NCBI GenBank assembly: GCA_033063855.1
Contig: CP093831.1
Span: 5,828,001-5,892,000, forward strand
Length of the DNA stretch: 64,000 bases
Reading direction: 5' to 3'
Source: Smittia aterrima
Taxonomy: Eukaryota; Arthropoda; Insecta; Diptera; Chironomidae
Shown: positions 11,282 through 20,870 of the stretch, one piece after another
How positions within the stretch are numbered: position 1 is the first letter of the stretch
How the letters are laid out: every line of letters begins with the position of its first letter
Program-made: the position numbers and the translations under genes
The notes under the pieces: model-generated
Databases searched by the model: none
Told to the model about the DNA's origin: nothing
The model's input: only the letters and a program-made list of their open reading frames with translations

Positions 11282-13484
11282 CTCGTTGGGTTTATGGAGC
11301 AATTTACCAAGCTGAATAAAATTCAAAAATTCGACCTTAATCTTTGCGAAGTTGATGAAAAGTTGTTCGCAATAAAGAAGGAAACTCAGGTGTTTCCTTG
11401 TGCAATAAAACTTGCGACAATGTTCTTGTCTTCTGTATCGAATTTAATTATTCAGCAACAGCTCGGCTGTAACCTGTTTCACGTCTTCCCTCTTTGTTGT
11501 TGTCCTTATGGCACTCGCCTCTCTAATTTGATTTACCAAGGATAAAGTTAATTATCTCTCAAAATCTTTATCCTTTTTCTGCTTTCGCCACAAAGATTCT
11601 TGTTGACTTAACAATATAATGAGAATTGAGATTTCCCTTCAGGCAAGCTCATTTGCAGCTCTCGTGCTGTAACGAGAAAATTTCATGAAAACGTCACGTT
11701 AGAGAAAGCTTTTCAAGAGTTTTATTTAAAGCGACAACAAAAGTGATTATGAAGAGAAAAAGATTTTTTGATGAGATTATTCAATTATTGAAGAAAATAA
11801 AATCGATAGTCGACTATGTCGACTAATCTAATCAGAAATTTGCTTTCAATTATCCGAGATTGTTCTGCTATTAATTTTAAAAGTCTCTTTTTGTTATGAA
11901 CAATTATAGACAAAGTATCTTATGATCTCGTTTAAAAGTATTACAGTCTCGTCAAATGTTACAATGAAAGTCAACATTTTCCTTTTAGCGACGGACTTTA
12001 ATAAAAAGTGACTCGTCGTAAAGGAAAAGTTTAATAATGCAAAGTCGTAAAACTTCAGATCGCCCTCATTTTGAACGGTAGTGTTTGCACTTAAAGAATT
12101 TATGCGGCAGAGACGAGTCGTCCGCAAGAAATCATCGCCAAAATGCATGAAGCGAATGTGAACTCCGACAATGGAAGGAACGGCGTAGAAGTAACCGAGC
12201 ATTGGCCTACATAAGTAAATTATGCAGGATGAAACGAAGATACATTCTTGCAGCTGAAGTCATAATAAATGTTACTTTATACATTGCAAAGTCATGGGGG
12301 GAAGAAGCGCTTTACACCTTCGAGTGCGGCCGAGAGGGAACGAGCGAGAATTCAATTTTTTTCTTCATGTTTTCCATTGAGAATTCACTACACATTGCTT
12401 GTGGTTAATTTTTTATGGTAACGTCTCCTCGCTTTTCCACATATTCTCGTGATTGTGTTAGTGAAGCGGATGAAAAGTCAGAAAAATTATCACATTCTAT
12501 GATGTGGCAATCAACGAGAAATTTTCTTCTTATCAGCTTTTGTTTGAACAAGCAAGCTCCGCGTTTACAGAAACCGATCGAATGATAATCCGCAATCATG
12601 CTCTCTGTGTACAGACTAAGTGGTTTAATCTATTGATTTTTCATTAAAAATTTTCCTCTGAAAAGTCAAAGCGACTGGTGAGAAATTTTCTGGTCGAGGT
12701 TTCGAGTCGAAAATATTGACAAATTTTTCGTCTATGCTGCCTCATGATTTATGGAAGAGCTGCTTGAGAATTAATGAGTCGAGTTGGAACGATGAGCTCA
12801 ATTTGAGCGAAGTTTTTTGTTGTTTTAAACAGAGATAATTATCGCCTTCGAATAATTTTCTTTTTCGTTTCGAAATGTGAGACTTTCAAGATATTTTCCT
12901 GAAAACTTTCACGTTCTTCACCTTCTCTAGACAGCCACAAAGTTTACTAACGAATTTCACTAACTTTCTGTTGCTTTTAATCACAAATTTCACAATTGAA
13001 AAGTTTAAAGATTGGATTGACTCCCGATCAATTCTTGGACGGGGAGAACTTTTCCGAAAACTGAAAAAAGGGAAGAAAATGTGTGTCAAAGGAAGCGATA
13101 AAATATTTCCCATTTCCAGTTTGACAAAAAGCTCGCATGCGTCGTTGGAAGTCTACAAAGACCATTCTGTGATGGAATGTAAACAAAACGTGCTAAATTA
13201 CTTGTTGATGTTACGGCAGAGCTTTCATGGAAAGTTTAATTGAAACTCGGTCAGGAAGTTTTTTTGTTTCATTTTGAAATTTTAGATTTCACAATTTTTA
13301 TTCTCACTTTTGATTAAAAGCGGATTATTTAAATCCAAACATTTTCAATGCAATTGAGAGTTAATAAAAATGTTTCTTTAAAATAAAAATTTATGCCGTA
13401 GCAAAAGTTGTTTATATTTGTAACAATTTTTCGTAAGAGAATAAATTTCACAATATTTCTTATAAAAATAAATAGAATTGCGAA
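11282..13484. other. Intergenic, no gene seen
   Basis: AT-rich DNA upstream of CaMKII; its promoter and 5' leader presumably lie near 11.3-11.8 kb, but no core element is clear. Open frames of 60-100 codons on both strands (for example minus 12202-11894 and plus 12971-13243) lack motifs and splice partners. Confidence 0.55.
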
Positions 13485-13816
13485 CATATGCGTTGGATAG
13501 ATTCAAATGCAAAGCGAGAACTTTTATAGAAGAATCAATTAGATTAGCTTTTAGAAAGCTTTCTTATGCCATCTTAACTATCCCTTCTAGGAAACACAAA
13601 AAAGAACTTTTTACCTCATTCGAAGTTAGCGCAGAATTGTTTGTTACATTCTTTTGAAAAACCATTGATATAAATATATTATTGTGAGATTTGAATGTAT
13701 TTTTACCACTTTCCCCTTTTTTGTATCACAAGCAACATTCGTGGAACATTCAACACTTTTAAATATTTGAAGCAAGAACACCAAAGCCAAATCAGGGAAT
13801 AAACTTATTCAATCAA

Positions 13817-15188
13817 TTAAACCGATTTGAAGAACATCAAGAGTGAGTACGCAAGTTGCAAGATCTGTGAAAGAAAATTAAGTTGTCAACAATTTAATGA
13901 GAAATATTTATCTTCAAACCGATTGGAAAGTTTCCATGTTAACTTCCTTGAAAACTCCATTGAATGGTTTCATGTTCTGAGCCATCACCAAAATCAGTTG
14001 AATACTTTTTCTGTCGCTTATTGAGAGCTCATACCATTTCACTTCGTAAATGGCAGTTGTGAAATCTTCAATTCGTTCCACGACTCGATTTCCAAGCCAA
14101 GAAAAGGCGAAAAGTTGAGGAAATTGGACCAAGATCATTCCGAGCGATATGATTTTTCCTGGACCAACCAAAATAGTGTAGAGGTTCATGCAGAGAATTA
14201 AAGAAACGATCGAGAATTCAACGAAGAACACGAACTGCAAAAGTCTTTGAGCATCTTTCATCCAGCGAAGTGTGACGTAGCTTCTTTCAACAACGAGTTT
14301 GATCTTTTCCGTTTGATTCTCTTTCTCCTCGTCGATTTTAGTCAAGAGATGAATTGTTTGTTCGATCTCCCAGCATGAATGATTCATAATTATGAAATAG
14401 ATAGGAAATATCGCGGAAATGGTTGTTACACCAATAGATATTGTAATTGCTTGTTGAACGTAATTAAGTGGCCACTCGATAAAACTTCCTGCGACTGGCC
14501 AGAATGTCATTCGAAAATTCAGCGGTAAATTGTGTTCATTAACTTGGAAAAAGAACACGCTCAGAATCACAACAGCGGCTGTTCCGAAAGCTGAGATGAT
14601 GAGAAGAGATGAGGCTTTAAATTCTTGTCTGCAATGTTTGATTGTTATTTGCATGTCGCCTTGAAGTCTTTGCGATCCTCTGAGGAATAAAAAATGAAAA
14701 TTAAAAAATGAAAGAAAAATTAAATTGATAAACAACTTCTCGTCAATCATTCGATGAACCAACTCAGCAAACTCTTTGTGAAACATGCCGATGTAGCATA
14801 AATTAACAACAAATCGGATGAGACCAACTATTTAAAAATTATTATTTTTCTGATATCACTTGAGTTGATTAGAGACTTACGAATTAATGCCACGTTCTCG
14901 GTCTTTGTCGAAAGATTTAGATTTTTCCACTCGCTTATAGTGTAAGAGGTCAATACAAAACCGCTGTAAGTTAAGGCGAGAGTCGCAAACCAAAACCTGC
15001 GAAATAAACGTAAAGATCTTAATGGAAATTAATTATTTGAGAATTATTTACCATTTCTGAAGTTTTCTTTTTCCTTTCTGAATCTGCACTGGAGCCAAGA
15101 AAGCAATGCAAAGCAACAGAAATCTCTGCACCAACTTTGGATAAACTTCTGGGTTTTCCAATTTTTTGAAATATTTTGCAAGTTGCAT
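13817..15188 (-). CDS. Insect odorant receptor (7tm_6 family), copy 1
   Basis: Ligand-binding subunit of the insect olfactory cation channel, expected to work with the co-receptor Orco in the dendrite membrane of olfactory neurons. Five exons, 15188-15052, 14996-14881, 14827-14737, 14679-13920 and 13864-13817, give 383 residues, the usual size. The frame begins MQLAKYFKKLENPEVYPKL and contains several hydrophobic helices. It ends with the conserved C-terminal region (KWYELSISDRKSIQLILVMA, then PFNGVFKEVNMETFQSILQL and YSLLMFFKSV). The last 16 codons are on a separate exon after a 55-nt intron with a weak GTTTGA donor; without splicing the protein would end at QSV. All introns are 53-57 nt. 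A closely related copy lies upstream at 16254-17626 with the same exon lengths. Ligand unknown. Confidence 0.9.
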
Positions 15189-16253
15189 CTTCACTCACTC
15201 GATGTTAGCACAGAACTGATTGTTCTTTTTTTTAAAATCACAATATTCAACCATCACAACTTTGTAAATAAATAATTATGAGATTTAAGTCAGCTTTATC
15301 GATACGTATTCAGTCCACTGCAGTTTAGAATTGATATGCGAACGTCATCAAATAAATAAATTAACATTTTGCTTTTGTGATTTATTTCAACACAACAATC
15401 CCCAACTTACACATCAGTGGGAATTCGCAGATGTTGAGTTTTCGTCATGGAATCTTCATTCCAAGTAAATTTTTTAGATATTCAACTATGAGGCGCGGTA
15501 AGTTCATTGCAAGTTTATTCTTCAGTGCCATAGACAATCAATAAAAATGTCATGGCATGACTCAAAGCAACAAACATTAGAAGGAACTACATCCCCAATG
15601 AGATTGCGAACAACAGTGAAGACGGGAGTGGAAATTGCGAACATATGCGTTGGATAGATTCAAATGCAAAACGGGAACTTTATTAGATTAGATGCTAATG
15701 AGTGTTGATCCTCGATAGCGATGAAGATCCGAAGCTTAACTGAAGCTTTTGGAAAGCTTTCTTATGCAAATGCCAGCAAATAAACAAACTAACATTTTTC
15801 TTTGGTGCTTTATTTCAAAACAGCAATGTGACTTCACAGATATTGAATTATCTTAAAAGATTCCAAGTAAATATTCTGCTAGGCACAGGTAAAAGGCTCT
15901 TTTCGATAGTTTTTTTTTTCGAACAAACTAAACTGATCGAACTACCCGACATCGTGCTATAGTTTCCACACGGCCATATTAAACTTTTTCTTTCGAAAAA
16001 AAGCCTTGAAAATGTTATGCCAATTTGACAAACATTTAATATTTTTCATAGATTGAAAATCTTAGCATAAGACTCTCGAGACAGATTTTTCGAACAGAGT
16101 GAATAATATTTTTAACAAATTTTCAACGCATTTCCCTTTTATGTATCACAAGCAACATTTAACACTTTTAAATATTTGAAGCAAGAACACCTAAGCCAAA
16201 TCAGCGAATAAACGTATCCAATTATTGATTGGACCAAGAAATTGATATTAAAA
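15189..16253. other. Spacer between the two odorant receptors
   Basis: Contains the 5' flank of copy 1 (repeated at 17627-18110), the middle copy of the duplication boundary (about 15637-15790), and a stretch at about 15850-16100 present only here. No coding sequence is supported. The shared 5' flanks probably contain the receptor promoters; no TATA element is obvious. Confidence 0.6.
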
Positions 16254-17626
16254 TTAAACCGATTTTATGAACATTAACAGTGAGTACGCAAGTTGCAAGA
16301 TCTGTGAAAGAAAATTAAGTTGTCGATAAATTTAAAGAAAAATATTTAGGCACGAACCGATTGGAAAGTTTCCATGTTGACTTCATTAAAAACTCCATTG
16401 AATGGTTTCATGTTCTGAGCCATCACCAAAATCAGTTGAAGACTTTTTCTGTCGCTTACTGAGAGCTCATACCATTTCACTTCGTAAATCGCAGTTGTAA
16501 AATCTTCAATTCGATCCACTACTCGATTTCCAAGCCAAGAAAAGGCGAAAAGTTGAGGAAATTGGATAATGATCATTGCGAACGTTACGACTTTTCCCGG
16601 ACCAACCAAAATAGTGTAGAGGTTCATGCAGAGAATTAAGGAAATGATCGAGAATTCAACGAAGAAGACGAACTGCAAAAGTCTTTGAGCATCTTTCATC
16701 CAGCGAAGTGTGACGTAGCTTCTCTCCACAACGAGTTTGATCTTTTCCTTTTGATTCTCTTTGTCCTCGTCGATTTTAGTCAAGAGATGAATTGTTTGTT
16801 CGATTTCCCAGCATGAATGATTCATAATTATGAAAAAGATGGGAAATATCGCGGACATGGTGGCTATTGTAATATTCATGGTAATCGCTTGTTGAATGAA
16901 ATTCACTGGCCACTCGATAAAACTTCCTGCGACTGGCCAGAATGTCATTCGAAAATTCAGCGGTAAATTATGTTCATTGACTTGGAAAAAGAACACGCTC
17001 AGAGTGACAACAGTGACGGCTACAAAAGCTGAGATGATGAGAAGAGATGATGCTTTTAATTCTTGTCTGCAATGTTTGATTGTTATTTGCATGTCGCCCT
17101 GAAGTCCTTGCGATGCTCTGAGAAAAATAAAACGTTAAAATAAAACGGAAAATGGAAATTGAGAAACAACTTCTCGTCAATCATTCGATGAACCAACTCA
17201 GCAAACTCTTTGTGGAACACGCCGTAGTAGCTCATATTAATAACAAATCTTGAGACACCAACTAAATTACATGATTTTAATTTTCCTGATGTCACTCAAG
17301 TTGATTAAAAACTTACGAATTACTGCCACGTTCTCGGTCTTTGTCGAAAGATTTAGATTTTTCCACTCGCTTAGAGTGTACCAGGTCGCTACCAAAATGA
17401 TGTTATTTAAAGTGAGAATCACAAACCAGAACCTGTGAAATAAACGTAAAGGTCTTTATTCAGAAATTAATTATTTGAGAAATATTTACCATTTTTGAAA
17501 TCTTCGTTTTCCATTCTCAATCTGCACTGGAGCCAAGAAAGCAATGCAAAGCAACAGAAATCTCTGCATTAACTTTGGATAAACTTCTGGGTTTTTGAAA
17601 AGTTTGAAATATTTTGCAAGTTGCAT
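16254..17626 (-). CDS. Insect odorant receptor (7tm_6 family), copy 2
   Basis: Paralogue of the receptor at 13817-15188, with the same role in odour detection inferred. Five exons, 17626-17490, 17432-17317, 17261-17171, 17117-16358 and 16301-16254, have exactly the same lengths as in copy 1 (137, 116, 91, 760, 48 nt) and also give 383 residues. It starts MQLAKYFKLFKNPEVYPKLM and ends QSILQLAYSLLMFIKSV. Cytosolic and loop segments are almost the same as copy 1. Differences cluster in the hydrophobic helices, for example SAFVAVTVVTLSVF against SAFGTAAVVILSVF, and VGPGKVVTFAMIII against VGPGKIISLGMILV. No disabling change was seen in either copy. Confidence 0.9.
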
Positions 17627-18731
17627 CTTTACTCATTCGATGTTAGCACAGAACTGCTTGTTTCATTCTATGGAAAATCATAATATTCAGTCATCACAAC
17701 ATTGTAAATAAATAATTATGAGATTTAAGTCAGCTTTATCGATACGTATTTTGTCCAATGCAGTTTGGAATTGATTTCTTATGATATGCGAACCACATCA
17801 AATAAATAAATTAACATTTTTTTTTTGTGATTTTTTTCAACACAACAATCCCCAACTTACACATCAATGGGAATTCGCAGATGTTGAGTTTTCATCACGG
17901 AATCTTCATTCCAAGTAAATTTTTTATCTATTCAACTATGAGGCGCGGTAAGTTCATTGCTAGTTTATTTTTCAGTGCCATAGGCAATCAATAAAAATGG
18001 CATGGCTCAACATACAGCGACAAACATTAGAAGGATCTACGACACGCTTTATTCCCAATGAGACTGCAAACAACAGTCGAGATGGGAATGGAAATTGCGA
18101 ACATATGCGTTGGATAGACTCAAATGAAAAACCGGGAACTTTTATAGAAGATTCTATTAGAACTAGTTTGACCCGGGCCCTTATCGAGAGGAATGTTTTC
18201 GAGTTTTCCCGAAGTTCCTTCTCGAAGACAAGAAAGAAAGAATTTCAGATCAAGACAAACTTATTCTTATTAGCGATGAAGATCCGAAGCTTAACTGGCG
18301 AAGCTTTTAGAAAGCTTTCTTATGTCACCTTAGCTCTCTCTTCTTCTAGGAAACACGAAGAAGAACTTTTTATCTATTTATTTTCTTTTGGAGTATGTCT
18401 CATGTGGAAAATTTAGTTTAACGGTTTTCATGAAGAAATTTTCCGATTTTCTTTGCAAGGAATTTTAAGGAGGTGTCAGTGAGCAACGACTCGAATGTGC
18501 CTTGAATATCAAAGTTATCATTTTGAACTTCTTTATTTTGCTGGAATGCGGCATCTTGTGATGTTTTCAACTTTATCGTAGACATAAAACTTTTCCAAGG
18601 ACATTTACCATGAACAGTTCAAAATAATTGAACTTCTGTTCCTTAAGAAGACAAGTTTCTGTTCTACAAGAAGACGATTTCAATTTTTAAACAAATTTTA
18701 ATTTTATTTCAAAATTCATGAGACAAGTTTC
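17627..18731. other. Spacer with duplication edge
   Basis: Holds the 5' flank of odorant receptor copy 2 and the third, partial copy of the duplication boundary (about 18090-18420). A plus-strand open frame at 17997-18416 runs through this repeat but has no counterpart in the other two copies and no family signature. A tttatt at 18703-18708 is the likely poly(A) signal of the adjacent minus-strand gene. Confidence 0.55.
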
Positions 18732-19084
18732 TTAAGCTTGTGAAGCATTCTCTGAAGCTGCTGTAAGTTTCTCGTGATGTTCTTTAACTGCAAGTTGTCC
18801 TTTCGATAAAACTTGTCCTGTGCTGATGGCTCTGGATCTCATTTCATCTTCGTTCTTTTTGTTGACAGATTTAGTGATTGCGTCTTGCAACTTCAACTTT
18901 CCAACCATTTTCTTCTGAACAGGAACACCTTAAAGATTATTATTTAGTAAACATTCAGATTTACAATTTTTGACTTCTTACTCTTTCTCTTTTGAAATGC
19001 TGAATTCTTCTTGTTGGTTTTGTTGCTCTTGTGCTTTGCGTTAGCTGGCAACTTTGATTTAACTTTTGTCTTTCCTTGTGCCAT
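18732..19084 (-). CDS. UPF0390 / LYDG10-type small basic nuclear protein
   Basis: Small, very basic protein of the family of human C19orf53 (Leydig cell tumour 10 kDa homologue); the function is not established, with nuclear or nucleolar location expected. Two exons, 19084-18982 and 18928-18732, join across a 53-nt intron (GTAAGA donor, TTTAAG acceptor) to give 99 residues. The family N-terminus MAQGKTKVKSKLPANAK is clear, followed by a Lys/Asn-rich stretch and a helical C-terminal half (VNKKNEDEMRSRAISTG, then LAVKEHHEKLTAASE). It is divergent from RPB12, with 184 bp between the two start codons. Confidence 0.85.
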
Positions 19085-19268
19085 TGCAATTACGTTTTTT
19101 CTGAAATAAAAGATGTAAACAAACAAAGCACGTTCGGAACGAAACTACGTTCGCTTTGGGGGTAACAAACTTGTGCGCTATTTTCGATTTTCGACTTTAG
19201 TAAACAAAAATCTTTCTCCTCGAGTTCTTCGATTCATTTATTATCTAGAGCTCTAACAATCACAAAGC
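19085..19268. promoter_or_regulatory. Shared divergent promoter, UPF0390 gene / RPB12
   Basis: Only 184 bp separate the two divergent start codons, so both promoters must lie in or overlap this interval. No TATA box is visible, as is common for housekeeping genes. The assignment rests on geometry. Confidence 0.6.
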
Positions 19269-19519
19269 ATGTCTGAGCCTACAGCTAGCACCAGCACTAA
19301 AGAGTCAGCGACGAAGACGTCAATGGTTTACGTTTGTTCAGGTTTGTTAAGCTTTTCACATAAAATTCTATCCGAGCATTAATTTAATTTTTTTCTTCTT
19401 CAGAATGCCACAATGAAAACGAAATGAAACCTCGGGATCCTATTCGTTGCCGTGAGTGTGGACATCGGATCATGTACAAGAAGAGAACAAAACGTTTAAT
19501 TGTCTTTGACGCTCGCTAA
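19269..19519 (+). CDS. Polr2K: DNA-directed RNA polymerases I, II and III subunit RPABC4 (RPB12)
   Basis: Small zinc-binding subunit common to the three nuclear RNA polymerases, sitting between the Rpb2 and Rpb3 equivalents. Two exons, 19269-19341 and 19404-19519, with a 62-nt intron, give 62 residues. A Ser/Thr-rich head (MSEPTASTSTKESATKTSMV) leads into YVCSECHNENEM and then RCRECGHRIMYKKRTKRL, which supplies the four zinc-ligand Cys residues (CxxC...CxxC) and the conserved basic tail ending FDAR. Length matches the family (about 58 in human). A poly(A) signal AATAAA lies at 19529-19534. The gene converges on the COP9 subunit 7 gene, with 176 bp between stop codons. Confidence 0.96.
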
Positions 19520-19695
19520 ACTCTGACGAATAAATGTGCCGCTAAGGTTGGAAATTGACTTCTCTAACAACAAACTTCATTATTCCTGTAAGACAAAAAC
19601 AACTTCAGATGATTCTGATGCGAAATAAAGCTTGAAATAAGTTTATCATTTGATTTATTTATTGAAATTTAGTGAAAACTCAGCAGCACAAGATT

Positions 19696-20676
19696 TTAAT
19701 TGTTGAACGATTTGAACCATGGACCGCCCTTTGGCTTATTACGTCCTCGCTTTTCTTTAAAGTTAAGATTCTTCTCGCTTCCACATGACATCAAGAATTC
19801 GCCTTCCTGGTCCTCAAAGTTTTGTGGCTGTGAGGTTGATTGCTTCTTGAGGTTTTTCTTCACTTCAGAAAGCTAAAAGAAAGAAAAGAAATGATTTTCG
19901 TCTTAAACATTCTAGTGACAACTTACTTGTTCCTCCAAATGTTCCTTGTGCTTCAAGCGTTTGGCTTTTTCAGCATTTGCATTTTCAATCTGTTCCTGTA
20001 AGCAGCTCGAGCAATTCTCGCAAGATGTGAGCCACTCGCTTAGAATGTTGACAATATCTTGAATGTTTTCTGTTTGAATATCACGAGCAACAGCGTAGTC
20101 AATCTCCAATTGTCGATTCTTCTGATCTAACTTTCCATTAATCAGTTCTAAAATATAATTAACAGTTATGTCGTTTCCTAATGATCGAAAGCTTTGATGT
20201 TTACCTGCGTAGATTGCTTCAATAATAATGTCCTCCAGATGACGAACATTCTTCAGGTCGAGCGCGACCATCAATTCATCATACGACAAAGTCTTCCTCT
20301 GATTTGCCATCGATAAGATTGTGAGATGCTTTAATTTCTTGTCCATCACAGCGGTCAGCGGAATAATCTTGTCTCTCTTTTCCATGAACTGACGATAAGT
20401 TCCGAAAGCAAACAAGTTCATTGTGTTATAAAATTTCTCGAACTCGCCAACTTTCAACTGCATATAAAGAAATAATTAGTTTCGCTCGAGATAGTCGAGT
20501 CATCTTACCTCATCGATTTCTTTGAGATGCAGGAATTCAGAAAAAGTATTCAGAGCAGGATTCTCGATAATCTCAACAATAGTTTTAGCAATCTCAGCCT
20601 TATTCGATGCTCGTTCCTTGATCGTTTTGTGGAACTGATCATAGGTTGTCTGTTGAATGCTCAGAGCTACTTCCAT
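19696..20676 (-). CDS. CSN7: COP9 signalosome complex subunit 7
   Basis: Scaffold subunit of the COP9 signalosome, which removes Nedd8 from cullin-RING ubiquitin ligases in nucleus and cytosol. Four exons, 20676-20509, 20457-20205, 20147-19927 and 19872-19696, give 272 residues. Helical repeats in the N-terminal half are followed by the PCI domain, whose end is marked by AELINGKLDQKNRQLEIDYA, close to the human ELINGKLDQRNQQLEVDYA. A coiled coil (IENANAEKAKRLKHKEHLEE) and a basic tail follow. The first Met (MEVALSIQQTTYDQF) opens the frame. Introns are 51, 57 and 54 nt. The 57-nt intron 2 is a multiple of three and has no stop in frame, so its retention would add 19 residues. A poly(A) signal tttatt lies at 19654-19659. 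Confidence 0.95.
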
Positions 20677-20870
20677 TTTAAGTTAGAATTAGATAAATAA
20701 GCTTAATTCTCAAAAAGAAGTTTATTTCACGAAAAGAAGTTTTTTTCAAGTGAAGCGAACGGCAAACTACGATTTTTGAAGCGAAATTGAAGCGAACGGG
20801 GAATGCAATTGTTGTTTGTCAACAAAAACAATATTTTTCGTGGCGAGTGAATTTAAAATTAAAATTGACA
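20677..20870. promoter_or_regulatory. Shared divergent promoter, CSN7 / MED23
   Basis: The two start codons are 194 bp apart on opposite strands. The interval has two copies of a GAAAAGAAGTTT-like sequence (about 20711-20745), and an upstream in-frame ATG for the plus strand at 20787. No TATA element is visible. Confidence 0.55.

Larger units (their letters stand above)
13485..18420. repeat. Tandem duplication carrying the odorant receptor pair
   Basis: A unit of roughly 2.2-2.5 kb is repeated. The same boundary sequence, beginning GCGAACATATGCGTTGGATA, occurs at about 13478, 15637 and 18097, so there are two full units and part of a third edge. Each full unit holds one receptor gene plus matching 3' flank (compare 13710-13900 with 16130-16330) and 5' flank (compare 15300-15660 with 17710-18110). 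Unit 2 has extra unique sequence at about 15850-16100, and the distal edge has an insertion at about 18170-18280. The arrangement is typical of unequal crossing over in chemoreceptor arrays. Confidence 0.85.

Noticed and set aside
17997..18416. 139-codon plus-strand open frame in the duplication edge
   Set aside because: It crosses the repeat boundary and an insertion, is not open in the other two copies of the same sequence, and has no known domain.
20787..20870. Upstream in-frame ATG that would extend MED23 by 28 residues
   Set aside because: The extension has no resemblance to MED23 and leaves too little room for the divergent promoter; the protein fits the family from MDRVGKL at 20871.
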